Below are positions 8,905-18,230 of a DNA stretch of 64,000 bases, in pieces. The translations under genes and the position numbers were made by a program. This DNA comes from Acidobacteriota bacterium. Lineage in GTDB: Bacteria > Acidobacteriota > Blastocatellia > HR10. The stretch covers positions 130,356-194,355 of the forward strand of contig JAUQQC010000002.1 in the NCBI GenBank assembly GCA_030550025.1, read 5' to 3'. The notes beneath the pieces are model-generated. The model made no database searches and was not told where the DNA came from. It saw nothing but the letters and a program-made list of their open reading frames with translations. Each line of letters opens with the position of its first letter. Position 1 is the first letter of the stretch.

Positions 8905-9639
8905 TTAGTAGTGGACGCGAAGGAGCGTCAAGCCCTTGGCCGGGAAGGTCGGTCCGGCCAGCCGCCGATCGCGCGCGCGGAGGATGCGCTCCATATCCTC
9001 GACGCGCCAGCGCCCGCGCCCGATCTCGCAGAGCGTGCCCATGAGCGTGCGCACCATGTAGCGGAGGAAGCCATTGGCCGTGATCTCCAGATGCAGGAGA
9101 TCGTTCTCTTGCCACAGGCGCGCGTCATAGACGCGGCGCACGGTCGTCTTGCCCGGACGTTCGCGCGTGCCGAAGGAAGCGAAATCGTGTTCGCCTACGA
9201 TCCTCTCCAGCGCTCGCTGCATGGCTGTCAGGTCGAGTGGGAAGGGGAAGTGATGCACGTAGCGAGAGAGGAAGGGGCTGAGCACCGGTCCGAGACACAA
9301 GGTGTACCGATAGGTCTTCGACACGGCGCTATAGCGCGCGTGGAAATCGGGCGGGGCCCACTCCACGGCCATCACGCGCACGTCCTGGGGGAGATTGGCA
9401 TTGAGCGCGCGCCGCCACTGGTCCTCGGACATCTCGCGCATGAGGAAGACGTTGGCGACTTGCCCTTGAGCGTGCACGCCGCGATCGGTTCGCCCGGCGC
9501 CGTGTACGGTCACCGGCCGGTGCTCCAAGCGCGAGAGCACCTCGGTGAGGACGCCCTGGACGGTTCGCGCGCCCGCTTGAATTTGCCAACCGTAGAACTC
9601 CGTCCCGTCGTAGTGCAGCAGAAGTTTAACGTTCGGCAC
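8905..9639 (-). CDS. truA: tRNA pseudouridine(38-40) synthase TruA
   Basis: Isomerises uridines 38-40 in the anticodon arm. The catalytic Asp lies in GRTDRGVHAQGQVANV, and the N-terminal KLLLHYDGTEFYGWQ is typical. I chose the GTG at 9639 (VPNVKLLLHYDG), because GGAGGAG sits five bases upstream. The frame extends to an ATG at 9669, which would place that ribosome-binding site inside the gene. The predicted 244 residues match the family. It lies between pyrE and uppS. Confidence 0.94.
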   Translation of the reverse strand: MPNVKLLLHYDGTEFYGWQIQAGARTVQGVLTEVLSRLEHRPVTVHGAGRTDRGVHAQGQVANVFLMREMSEDQWRRALNANLPQDVRVMAVEWAPPDFHARYSAVSKTYRYTLCLGPVLSPFLSRYVHHFPFPLDLTAMQRALERIVGEHDFASFGTRERPGKTTVRRVYDARLWQENDLLHLEITANGFLRYMVRTLMGTLCEIGRGRWRVEDMERILRARDRRLAGPTFPAKGLTLLRVHY

Positions 9640-9688
9640 GCGCTCTCCTCCGATGCCCTTCTTCTGCACCGTGAGGCGGGATTAGCGC

Positions 9689-10264
9689 TCACGCGAAGTA
9701 TCGGCTGCCGGGCGTGCTGAGCGGCACGCCGGCCGCGCACAAGGGACAGGCATCCGGCGGATAGGTGGGCAGGTCCAGTTGCAGCAGCGCGCGAAGTGGC
9801 ACGCCGAAATAGAGAGCCGTTCCGCTGCGATCAATCAATGCCCCGACGCCGACGACCTCCCCCCCAGCCGCGCGCACTAGCTCGATCACTTCGCGCGTCG
9901 AGCGTCCGGTCGTGATGACGTCTTCAACGACGAGCACGCGTTCGGCGGGCGCGATAGTGAAGCCGCGGCGGAGCGTGAACCGTCCCTCTTGGCGCTCGGC
10001 GAAGATCGCGCGCGCGTTCAAATGTCGCGCGACCTCGTGCGCGACGAGAATACCGCCGATGGCCGGCGCAATGACCGTCTCGATCGGCTGCTCGGCAAAG
10101 GCCTCGGCCAATCGGGCGCCCAGTTGCGTCGCGATCCGAGGATATTGCAGCACGAGCGCGCACTGAATGTAGCGCGTGCTGTGCAGCCCCGATGAGAGAC
10201 GAAAATGGCCCTCCAAAAGGGCTCCGGCTTCACGAAAAAGGCGTCCGATGTCGTCCGTGTTCAT
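9689..10264 (-). CDS. pyrE: Orotate phosphoribosyltransferase
   Basis: Joins orotate to PRPP to form OMP in pyrimidine synthesis. The PRPP loop VLVVEDVITTGRSTREV is intact, and the N-terminal FRLSSGLHSTRYIQC matches the family. Length is 191 residues. The C-terminus ends with CPLCAAG, an extra CxxC without a clear partner pair. The start overlaps the stop of the giant TPR gene by four bases (ATGA), so expression is probably coupled to that signalling protein. Confidence 0.95.
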   Translation of the reverse strand: MNTDDIGRLFREAGALLEGHFRLSSGLHSTRYIQCALVLQYPRIATQLGARLAEAFAEQPIETVIAPAIGGILVAHEVARHLNARAIFAERQEGRFTLRRGFTIAPAERVLVVEDVITTGRSTREVIELVRAAGGEVVGVGALIDRSGTALYFGVPLRALLQLDLPTYPPDACPLCAAGVPLSTPGSRYFA

Positions 10265-13200
10265 TCCTCAGTCTCCGGGTGGTCTCCTTGAAACGTGGCG
10301 GCGTCTCCGGCAAAGGAGGCTGCGCGTTGCCCCTCCTCCTGGCTCTCGCGCGTCGATCCGGGCACAACCGACGGCGGTCTCACCCGCGGAGCGGGCCGCA
10401 AGCGTTCGGCGAGCTGATCGAAGAGCCCGCCAAGCAGAAGCGCCACATCTTGCTCCGGGGAGCGCACCGGCGGCCCCTGGCGCTGCTGAATCGCCTTGGT
10501 GTAGGCAGCCGTTGCTCCCTCGATGTCGCCCTTGATGTAGAGCACGCGCCCCAACTCGTTGTACGCCTCAGCGAAGACGCCTTGCCGTTGCGCGATCGCT
10601 GTCTTGAGGGCTTCGATGGCGAGGGCGACCTCACCCCGACGTGCGTGCACGCGCCCTTTTTGATAATAAGCTTCGGGGAAGATCCCTCGACTGGCCTTGA
10701 TCGCGAGCGCGAATTGCTCCACCGCGGCATCGAGCATTCCCCGGCGACTGTAGAGCACGCCCAACTCATAGTGCGCCTCCGGGAAGCTCGTCGGATAGGC
10801 CGCGCAGACCGATTTCAAGGTGGAGATGGCGCCCTCCACATCGCCTTGCGCTGCTCGGGCGCGCGCCAGCCAATATTGCGCTTCTGGGAAATCGCCCTGT
10901 TGCTCCAAAGCTATTTGAAATTCGCTGGCGGCGGCCGCGTATTCGCCTCTTTCGTAGAGCACCTTCCCCAGATCAAAATGCGCTTCCGGAAACGGTCCGA
11001 TCTTTTGCGCGAGCGCTTGGCGCAACTCCGCGAGAGCCGTGTCGAAATCCCCTCGACTCAGGGCGACCAAGCCCAGGTAGTGGTGAGCTTCGGGATCGTT
11101 CGGATGAAGCGCTAAGGCGTGGCGGAAAGCTGCCTCGGCCTGTTCCCACCGACCCGCTTGAAAGAGCACCAGGCCGAGGTTGTGATGGAGGTAAGGATCG
11201 CGCCCTCCCGTTTGCTCCATCGCCTGCTGGTACAGCTCAATAGCTTTCGCGATGTCTCCCCGCCGCACGTAGGCGTTGCCCAGATTCCAAAGCGCTTCCG
11301 GGAAGCATCCGCCGCTTTGCTCGAGGGCCTTGTGATACGCCGCGATTGCTTCCTCCACGCGTCCTTGGGCGAGGAGGACGTTTCCCAAGCTGTAGTGCGC
11401 CAGGGGGAACGGCTCGCATTGAGCGATCGCCTGGTGGAGCGCTTCCAGCGCCGCCTCCAATTCTCCCTGCTCGAAGAGCGTGACGCCCAGGCTGTAGTAG
11501 GCATGGGGGAAGACCCGCTGCTCGACCTCGATGGCGCGTTGAAATGCGATTCGCGCTTCGGCTAGTTCCCCTCGCTCCCAGAGCGCGAGTCCGAGTCGAT
11601 AGTGAGCCTCACCGAAATCGGGCTTGTGTTCGATCGCCGCGCGATAGGCAGCGATCGCCTGCTCCAGGTCTCCACGCATGAAGTACGCATTACCGAGATT
11701 GTAGGAGGCCTCCGGATAAGGCGCTTCGGCGGTTTGAAGCGCCATTTGGAACGCGGCGATAGCACGTTCGATCTCGCCGCGGTCAAGTAATGCGAGACCC
11801 AAGTCGTGATGCGCCTGCGCGAGATCAGGCTTGAGCTGGAGGGCGCGCTCAAGAGCGCGGATCGCTTCTTCGAGATCGCCGTTCAGATAGAGCGCCGCTC
11901 CCAACGCATACTGCGCGTGCGCAAAATCTGGGTCGAGCGCGAGCACATGCCGATACGCTTCGATCGCTTCCTCCAGGCGTCCGATCTGCACGAGTGCGCG
12001 CCCTAGGTCGTAGTAAGCGTTGGGGAAGGCCGGCTGTTGCTGAATCGCTTGACGGAGGCTCGCGATCGCTTCCTCTACTTCGCCCACCTCCAGCAGTGCG
12101 CGTCCCAGGTCGTAGTAGGCTTCCGGGAACTCCGCCTGCGCCCGCACGGCCTGACGAAAGGCCTCGATCGCTTCGGGAAGCGCTTGGGCACCTTTCTGCA
12201 TGAGCGCGCGCCCGAGCTCCAGATACGCCTCCGGCCATGGTGTCTCGCGCGTGGCGATCGCACGCCGGTAGGCCTCGATCGCCTCCTCCAGTTGCCCGTG
12301 TGCGAAGAGCGCGAGCCCTAGATCGCGCCAGGCTTCCGGATACGGCGTCTCACGCTGCTGAATGGCCGTCTCGTAGGCGCGAATGGCGTGAGCGAGATCG
12401 CCCAGACCGTAGCAGATACGCCCGAGCAAGTGATATGCTTCCGGGAACTGGCGTTCGCGCTGTTCAATGGCCGTGAGAATCGCTTCCCGAGCGGCTTCCA
12501 ACTCGCCTAATCCCAAAAGCGTGCGCGCCAGATTGAAATACGCGTTGGGGAAATGCGGATGTTCCGCGATCGCTTGACGGAAGGCATCGGCCGCCGCGGC
12601 CAGATCGCCCTTTTCATGGAGCACGCGTCCGAGGTTATATCGCGCGCGGGGAAATCGCCCTCCTGCCGCTTCGAGCGCGTGGCGAAACGCGGCGACCGCT
12701 CGATCCAAGTCTTGCCGGAGGAAGAAGAGATGCCCCAGCTCGTACCAGCATTCGGCGACTTCGTGCTCCTGAGCGATCACGCGCTCCAGATGCGCGATGG
12801 CCTCATCCACATGCCCGGCGCCGGCGAGCGCGCGTCCCAACTCCAACTCCGCTTCAGGGAAATGCCCCTGCCGCTGTTCCAGAGCCCGACGCAAAGCGGC
12901 GATCGCTTCGTCATACATCCCTTGCGTCGCGTACAGGCGACCCAGATCGTAGTACGCTCGGGGGAAGAACGGATTCTGCTCGATCGCCCGTTGATAGGCA
13001 GCCATCGCGTGTTCCACTTCCCCTTGCTGCGCGAGCACCAGCCCCAATTGGTGATAAGCGGCAGCGAAGTCCCCCCCGCGTTGACGAATGGCCGTCTCCA
13101 AAGCCTCGCGGGCTTCGGCCAACGCTCCCTGGCGCAAATACGCGCGCCCCAGGTTAAAGTGCACTTCCGGCTGATTCGGATTCGCGCGCAGCAGCGCGCG

Positions 13201-13914
13201 GAAGGTGGCGATCGCTTCCTCCAGACGTCCTTGCGCCAGAAGCGCGCGCCCCAGCTCATATTGGGCTTCGGGGTAAACGCCGCCGCGCTGCTCGATCGCC
13301 GTGCGGAAGGCCTCGATCGCTCCATCGAGGTCTCCTTTCCCCATCAGGAGCCAACCGAGTTGGAAGTGAACTTCCGGACCATTCCCCCCCGATTGTTCGA
13401 GAGCCGTGCGATAAGCCGCAATAGCCTCCTCGATCCGACCGATGTGTGCCAGGGCGAATCCCAGATGGAAATGCGCGCGGGGGAAGACGCCGCCTCGCTG
13501 AGCGATGGCCTTCTGAAAAGCTTCGATCGCCCGCTCGATCTCGCCCTGACTGAGCAACGCGAGGCCCAGATTGTGATGCGCACCGGGATTGTTCCCCCCC
13601 GTCTGCTCAATGGCCCGCTCGTAGGCCGCGATGGCCTCTTTGAGGTCCCCGCGTCGCGCGAGCGCCAACCCCAGGTGGTAGTAAGCCTCCGGATAATGCG
13701 GCTGTTGTTCGGTGGCCGTCCGGAAGGCGGCGATGGCTTTCTCTATCTCCCCTGCATCGTAGAAGGCCTTGCCGAGCAGGAAATAAGCTTTCGGGAAGCG
13801 TCCCTGCTGCTGCTTGATCGCCAGACGCAGGGCCGTGATCGCCGCTTCCACCTCGCCGCGTTGGTAGTGTCGCTGGGCTTGATCAAGGTAGTGTTGTGCG
13901 AGGTTGTCCGTCAT
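10261..13914 (-). CDS. Giant TPR solenoid protein (33 repeats)
   Basis: The 1217 residues begin with no signal peptide or membrane segment, so the protein should be cytoplasmic. By hand I count 33 consecutive tetratricopeptide repeats from about residue 5 to 1149, each of the form PEAYYxLGxALxxxGxxEEAIxAYRxAIEQ. Units alternate between the canonical 34 residues and a 35-residue type ending in GG-x-F or similar. A 68-residue tail without repeats is rich in Pro, Arg and Glu. Such a solenoid would form about four superhelical turns and act as a binding scaffold; no enzymatic domain is present. GGAGGGGGAT precedes the ATG. It lies between the membrane Ser/Thr kinase and pyrE and shares repeat style with the kinase's TPRs, which suggests common origin and partnership. 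Confidence 0.85.
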   Translation of the reverse strand: MTDNLAQHYLDQAQRHYQRGEVEAAITALRLAIKQQQGRFPKAYFLLGKAFYDAGEIEKAIAAFRTATEQQPHYPEAYYHLGLALARRGDLKEAIAAYERAIEQTGGNNPGAHHNLGLALLSQGEIERAIEAFQKAIAQRGGVFPRAHFHLGFALAHIGRIEEAIAAYRTALEQSGGNGPEVHFQLGWLLMGKGDLDGAIEAFRTAIEQRGGVYPEAQYELGRALLAQGRLEEAIATFRALLRANPNQPEVHFNLGRAYLRQGALAEAREALETAIRQRGGDFAAAYHQLGLVLAQQGEVEHAMAAYQRAIEQNPFFPRAYYDLGRLYATQGMYDEAIAALRRALEQRQGHFPEAELELGRALAGAGHVDEAIAHLERVIAQEHEVAECWYELGHLFFLRQDLDRAVAAFRHALEAAGGRFPRARYNLGRVLHEKGDLAAAADAFRQAIAEHPHFPNAYFNLARTLLGLGELEAAREAILTAIEQRERQFPEAYHLLGRICYGLGDLAHAIRAYETAIQQRETPYPEAWRDLGLALFAHGQLEEAIEAYRRAIATRETPWPEAYLELGRALMQKGAQALPEAIEAFRQAVRAQAEFPEAYYDLGRALLEVGEVEEAIASLRQAIQQQPAFPNAYYDLGRALVQIGRLEEAIEAYRHVLALDPDFAHAQYALGAALYLNGDLEEAIRALERALQLKPDLAQAHHDLGLALLDRGEIERAIAAFQMALQTAEAPYPEASYNLGNAYFMRGDLEQAIAAYRAAIEHKPDFGEAHYRLGLALWERGELAEARIAFQRAIEVEQRVFPHAYYSLGVTLFEQGELEAALEALHQAIAQCEPFPLAHYSLGNVLLAQGRVEEAIAAYHKALEQSGGCFPEALWNLGNAYVRRGDIAKAIELYQQAMEQTGGRDPYLHHNLGLVLFQAGRWEQAEAAFRHALALHPNDPEAHHYLGLVALSRGDFDTALAELRQALAQKIGPFPEAHFDLGKVLYERGEYAAAASEFQIALEQQGDFPEAQYWLARARAAQGDVEGAISTLKSVCAAYPTSFPEAHYELGVLYSRRGMLDAAVEQFALAIKASRGIFPEAYYQKGRVHARRGEVALAIEALKTAIAQRQGVFAEAYNELGRVLYIKGDIEGATAAYTKAIQQRQGPPVRSPEQDVALLLGGLFDQLAERLRPAPRVRPPSVVPGSTRESQEEGQRAASFAGDAATFQGDHPETEE
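10468..13902 (-). repeat. 33 tandem TPR-coding units of 102-105 bp
   Basis: Tandem units inside the giant TPR gene. They are regular in protein sequence, with Pro at the start of most units, LG near position 7 and EAIxAxxxAI near the end. Codons have diverged between units, so this is not a recent DNA amplification. Unit 17 is 36 residues long because of one extra pair (GAQALPEA). Confidence 0.8.
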
Positions 13915-13940
13915 ATCCCCCTCCGCTCAGAGCGCGGACG

Positions 13941-16460
13941 TCACTCCCGGACGTGGAAGAGAAGCGCTCGGCCGCCACGAAGGCCCCACAGCAGCGGCAC
14001 ATTCGACGTCGCACCGGATCGCTTCACCCGGGCGATCTCCCGACCGTTGAGCGCGAGCGCGATGTCCGTGCGATCCGAAGTGAGGGTGAGCGTCAATGGA
14101 GCAGCCACATCTGGCGAATCGTCAAGCGGCTCAAGCCCTTCCTCTCGCCCGGCGATGAGACGAACGGGGCGCATGCGCCATGGAGAGAGTTCGCGTTCGC
14201 GTTCCAGGCGGAGGCCAACAGCGACGTCCCCACCTCGAAAGAGGACCGTGAGCTGTCGTTCGGTCGGCGATGGTGCCAGCGCTAGCTCGAACGTGAGCTG
14301 GGCGGAGACTTCCATCCGCAGCACGCGCTCTCGCCATTCCGCCGGAGCTTGAAGTCCCAGGGCATCGCGCGTGCGTTCGAACCAGGAGAACGCCGAGCGC
14401 GTTGACATCCGCTGCCAGATGCGGCGTGCGTCCTCCAGGCGTCCTAGGCGCAGGGCATACAGTTGCGCCAACGCCTCCAGCGCTTCGGGAAATTGATCGC
14501 GCCGAAGCGCGAGGGCTGCGCGCAACTGCTCCTCCGCTTCCTCGTAGCGTCCGACGGCTGGGTCTGAGAGAACGAGGGCCAGATCGTAGCGAGCCTCCGG
14601 ATAATTCCCCCCGCGCAGGTGAATCGCTTCGCGCAATTCGGCGAGCGCGCGTTCATAGTCGCGCAAACGATAACGAGCACGTCCGAGAAGATACCGGGCG
14701 ACGGGATCCTTCCCTCGCCGCTGCGCCAGAGCTGTCGAGAGGACTTCGGCTGCCGTGGCCGTCTCCCCCGATTCCAGCAACGCGTGCCCGAGCAAGAGGT
14801 ACGCCGGCGGGAAGATGCCGTTCTTCAATCGGATCGCTCGCCGAAGTTCTCGCACGGCTAGTTCGTACTGCCCTTGCAGCAGGAGAATGCGCCCGACTTC
14901 GACGAGATCATTGGGATCTTCCCCGGCGCGCTGCAGCGCCTCGCGCATTACGCGCTCGGCCTCTTCGTGCCGCCCCTGGCGCAGATACAGTTCGCCGAGC
15001 GCCGCTGCGGCTGCGATCAAACGTCCGCGACTTTGCTCGAGGGCCGTCCGAAAAGCGCGCTCGGCACCCACAGTATCTCCCTCTTCCAGGAGGATGCGCC
15101 CTAGATGCAGATGTGCTTCCGGCAACATCCCTCCCGCATGTTCCAGAGCCAGCAAGACTTCACTCTTCGCCCATGCGGTCTCCCCTTGATCCAAGTAGAT
15201 GAGACCGAGCAGATCGTGTGCCCGCGCGTTCCCGGAAGCACCGTGAGCGATAGCTTCTCGTAACAACGTGGCCGCTCCCTCTCGATCCCCTTCCTCGAAC
15301 AAGCGCCTTGCCTCCGAGACCGGATCGAGAACCCAGCGCGGCGCTGGTTTCGGAGCTATCGCCGGAGGTGTCGGCAACGACGGCCCACTCCTGAGCCACC
15401 AATAGATGCGGTATCCCGACCCACTCGCTCCAGCAAGGAGGAGGGCGCCGATCAGCGCCATCCCCCATCGGCGGCGAACGAGCCGCGACGTGGGCGCGGC
15501 CCGTTCTTGAAGACGCGTGGACGACGCCGAGAGGCTTTCCATTTGAGTCGGACGCACCGCAAGACTCGTGGTTCGTCGGCCCGCGCTCGCGCGCACGGCG
15601 CGCTCGAATTCCTCAGCCAACTCCCAGGCGCTCTGTGGTCTGGCCTCTGGATCCTTGCGGAGTGCGCGCAAGACGACCGCTTCGACTTCTGGACTCACCT
15701 CCGGTCGAAGGGCGCGCAGTGGCGGCGGCTCCTCGTGAACGTGCTTGAGCATCACGTCCATCGGATCGCCCTCAAAGGGCGGACGCCCCGTCAACATCTC
15801 ATATAAGATCACGCCCAGGCTGTAGATGTCCGAGGCCACCGTCGGGCTCTTCGCATTGCACTGTTCCGGAGAGGCGTATTCGGGCGTGCCAACGAAGACG
15901 CTACGCGAGATGGGCAGAGCCCCACGTTTCTGCTCATCGAGGACCTTCGCGATGCCGAAGTCCAAAACCTTGACGTAATCCCTCTCTCCCGCCACGTGCT
16001 GCAGGATGATATTGTCGGGTTTGAGATCGCGATGGATGATCCCTTGAGCGTGCGCTTCCGCCACCGCCGAGCAGATTTGCGTGAGGATGCGCGCCGCGCG
16101 CTGCGGCGAGAATGGACCTTCGCGCTTCATCACCTCGGTGAGCGTTTCCCCCTCCAGGTACTCCATGAGCAGATAGACGATCTCCCCCTCGCGCCCGCAG
16201 TCCATGATGTTGATGGCGTGCGGATGCATGACGTAGGCCGCCGCGCGGGCCTCATGTAGGAAGCGCTCGACGAAGCTCGGATAGGCCGCCAGATCCTCCA
16301 ACAGGACCTTGACTGCGACCACTTTCCCCGTCATCAGATGGCGCGCGCGGTAGACGCTCCCCATCCCGCCTTGTCCGATCTTCGCTTCGATTCGGTACTT
16401 GCCCGCGATCGTGCGTCCGAGGAGCCGATCCGGCTTGGCCTCTTCCATCGCTTTGGTCAT
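13941..16460 (-). CDS. Transmembrane Ser/Thr protein kinase with extracytoplasmic TPRs
   Basis: The 839 residues start with a Hanks-type kinase domain (about 12-285). It has the glycine loop IGQGGMGSVYRAR, Lys in VVAVKVLLED, catalytic HRDLKPDN, the DFG motif (VLDFGIAKVL) and the GTPEYASPEQ activation end, so it should be active. A single helix follows (GMALIGALLLAGASGSGY), then about nine TPRs outside the membrane and a C-terminal beta-rich region (about 715-839) resembling a sandwich or lectin-like fold, not confidently assigned. Such kinases may sense envelope state through their outer domain. It is the first gene of the operon that continues into the giant TPR protein and pyrE-truA-uppS-cdsA-dxr. 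Confidence 0.92.
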   Translation of the reverse strand: MTKAMEEAKPDRLLGRTIAGKYRIEAKIGQGGMGSVYRARHLMTGKVVAVKVLLEDLAAYPSFVERFLHEARAAAYVMHPHAINIMDCGREGEIVYLLMEYLEGETLTEVMKREGPFSPQRAARILTQICSAVAEAHAQGIIHRDLKPDNIILQHVAGERDYVKVLDFGIAKVLDEQKRGALPISRSVFVGTPEYASPEQCNAKSPTVASDIYSLGVILYEMLTGRPPFEGDPMDVMLKHVHEEPPPLRALRPEVSPEVEAVVLRALRKDPEARPQSAWELAEEFERAVRASAGRRTTSLAVRPTQMESLSASSTRLQERAAPTSRLVRRRWGMALIGALLLAGASGSGYRIYWWLRSGPSLPTPPAIAPKPAPRWVLDPVSEARRLFEEGDREGAATLLREAIAHGASGNARAHDLLGLIYLDQGETAWAKSEVLLALEHAGGMLPEAHLHLGRILLEEGDTVGAERAFRTALEQSRGRLIAAAAALGELYLRQGRHEEAERVMREALQRAGEDPNDLVEVGRILLLQGQYELAVRELRRAIRLKNGIFPPAYLLLGHALLESGETATAAEVLSTALAQRRGKDPVARYLLGRARYRLRDYERALAELREAIHLRGGNYPEARYDLALVLSDPAVGRYEEAEEQLRAALALRRDQFPEALEALAQLYALRLGRLEDARRIWQRMSTRSAFSWFERTRDALGLQAPAEWRERVLRMEVSAQLTFELALAPSPTERQLTVLFRGGDVAVGLRLERERELSPWRMRPVRLIAGREEGLEPLDDSPDVAAPLTLTLTSDRTDIALALNGREIARVKRSGATSNVPLLWGLRGGRALLFHVRE

Positions 16461-16577
16461 CCGCGCGAAGTCTCCGAGGCTATTGCTTGTTCCTCCCCCT
16501 CTGCCGTATCCTGATAGGCTTTATCTTATCGCAAAACGGATCGGATGCAAGCTAATTCCGCCAAAGGAGGTCGCGGT

Positions 16578-17642
16578 ATGTCGAAGCTCACACGCCGTCG
16601 CTTCATGGTGAGTGGATTGACGCTCATCGCGGCTCATCGGGTGCGCCCCTCATTCGCACAAGCGAGGACGCCGAATCGGCCGCTGGCTATCGCCAGCGCC
16701 AATCGCATCACCTTGCCCGATGGCACAGTGTACTACAACGGGATTCGCGCGACCGAACGGGCGTTCCAGTTGATGCGCGCCGGAAGCGATCCGTTGGATG
16801 CCGTCATCGCGGGGGTCAACATCGTCGAGGACGATCCCAACGACATGAGCGTCGGATATGGCGGCTTGCCTAACGAAGAAGGTGAGGTCGAGTTGGACGC
16901 TTCGGTCATGCATGGGCCAACGGGACGTTGTGGCGCCGTCGCCGCCTTGCGCTACATCAAGAATCCTTCCAAGGTCGCCCGTCTCGTGATGGAGGAGACG
17001 GATCACATCCTCTTGGTCGGCGAAGGGGCGCTGCGCTTCGCCCTCTCCTTCGGATTCAAGAGGGAGGAGTTGCTGACGGAACGCGCGCGCCAGGTATGGC
17101 TCCAATGGCGGCGCGAGCGCAGCGAACGCGACCATTGGATGCAACACAAGCTCCCGGGAGCATTGCGTTCCGCGCTCCCGGATTGGGATTGGCGGCAGTT
17201 CACCGGAACGATCAATTGTTTGGCGATCACCGAGGCCGGGGACATCGCGGGCGTGACCACGACAAGCGGCCTCGCCTTCAAAGTCCCTGGGCGCGTCGGC
17301 GATTCTCCGATCATTGGATGCGGCCTCTACGTGGACAACGAGGTGGGGGCGGCGGGTTCGACCGGTTGGGGGGAGGATAACATTCGCGTCGTGGGCGCCC
17401 ACACGGTCGTGGAGAATATGCGGCGCGGCATGAGTCCGCTTGAAGCCTGCCTGGAGGCCTTGCGGCGCATCGTCAAACTCTACGGCGGTCGGCCCGCGCA
17501 TCAGGTGAACTTCTACGCCCTCAACAAAAATGGCGAATACGCTGGAGCCGCTATCTTTAAAGGCGCGCAATTCGCCGTCACCGATGCACGCGGCAGCCGC
17601 GTCGAAGATTCCGCCTATCTCTTCGAGCGTCCTCCACAGTAG
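16578..17642 (+). CDS. Glycosylasparaginase-like Ntn hydrolase, Tat-exported
   Basis: 354 residues beginning with a twin-arginine signal (TRRRFMVSGLTLIAA), then an N-terminal nucleophile hydrolase of the asparaginase-2/aspartylglucosaminidase family. The autoprocessing site is FTGTINCLAI, making Thr211 the predicted nucleophile. KVPGRVGDSPIIGCGLY and VDNEVGAAGSTGWGED form the substrate pocket as in Flavobacterium glycosylasparaginase. The residue before the Thr is Gly, as in plant-type asparaginases, instead of the Asp of glycosylasparaginases. It probably removes Asn-linked GlcNAc or cleaves Asn/isoAsp peptides in the periplasm. The ATG at 16578 is set by AAAGGAGGT; the frame extends to 16545. 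Confidence 0.93.
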   Translation: MSKLTRRRFMVSGLTLIAAHRVRPSFAQARTPNRPLAIASANRITLPDGTVYYNGIRATERAFQLMRAGSDPLDAVIAGVNIVEDDPNDMSVGYGGLPNEEGEVELDASVMHGPTGRCGAVAALRYIKNPSKVARLVMEETDHILLVGEGALRFALSFGFKREELLTERARQVWLQWRRERSERDHWMQHKLPGALRSALPDWDWRQFTGTINCLAITEAGDIAGVTTTSGLAFKVPGRVGDSPIIGCGLYVDNEVGAAGSTGWGEDNIRVVGAHTVVENMRRGMSPLEACLEALRRIVKLYGGRPAHQVNFYALNKNGEYAGAAIFKGAQFAVTDARGSRVEDSAYLFERPPQ

Positions 17643-17679
17643 GTGCTCAGCTCAGGGAATCCCCGTGTATGCGAAGAGC

Positions 17680-18175
17680 CCTGTGCGGGAGGTCGGCGAC
17701 CGAACTGCTCGCGCAGCACGCGCACCAACTCCCCGGGCTGGAATGGCTTTTCGATCACCGGCCTCCTCACCCGCTTCCGGGAGGCACGCGTGCATGGGTC
17801 TACGAGATCTCCCGTGAGAAATTGAGAAACGATGAAGTGCTCGGCCATCTCTCCACGATCTCCTTACCTGTCCTCCATTGAGGTCCGGCATCTTGAGGTC
17901 GCAGAGGATCAGATCGTACGTGCGCTGTCGCACTCGCTCTCACGCTTGAGATTCCTCGTTCGTGATATCGGCATGATGCCCTTCAGCCTCCACAGGCCTT
18001 TTCACGAGATTCCGCAGGGTCGGCTCGTCCTCCACAAGGAGCAGAGACCGCGTCTCCGATGATGGAGTGAGGATTCGTAGCTCTCTTCACGCTTCTGGGC
18101 GAGGCCATCCGGGTGGCATGGAATCCACATCGTCCCGCCTCGGCGCCGGCCCTTTGGGCGGCAGTGCTTGACAAG
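17680..18175 (-). pseudogene. Decayed hybrid histidine kinase / response-regulator receiver domain
   Basis: Minus-strand pieces of one receiver domain lie in three frames. RSLLLVEDEPTLRNLV ends at a TGA (17940-17942). RTYDLILCDLKMPDLNGGQ (about 17933-17868) holds the phospho-acceptor Asp. FLTGDLVDP, then PVIEKPFQPGELVRVLREQ (17848 to about 17690), holds the switch Thr and conserved Lys. In the right order they rebuild a complete receiver domain. Just upstream, RGGTMWIPCHP in yet another frame resembles the last ATPase box of a histidine kinase. At least two, probably three, frameshifts are needed. The rest of the kinase is gone and the pgsA promoter now sits at its edge. This explains most of the 588-base gap 17643-18230. 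Confidence 0.75.
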
Positions 18176-18197
18176 ATGCGGATCGAGGGCGTAGTAT
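18168..18197 (+). promoter_or_regulatory. Sigma-70-type promoter for pgsA
   Basis: TTGACA (18168-18173, perfect) and TAGTAT (18192-18197, 4 of 6) are separated by 18 bp. The predicted start of transcription, near 18204, lies about 27 bases before the TTG start codon of pgsA. Confidence 0.6.
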
Positions 18198-18230
18198 CCC
18201 GCAGGGAATCGGCGCGAAGGGGGGATTAGG

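Noticed and set aside
12553-14352. 599-residue plus-strand frame across the TPR gene
   Set aside because: It mirrors the repeat period of the TPR gene and has no recognisable domain; a shadow of regular codon use.
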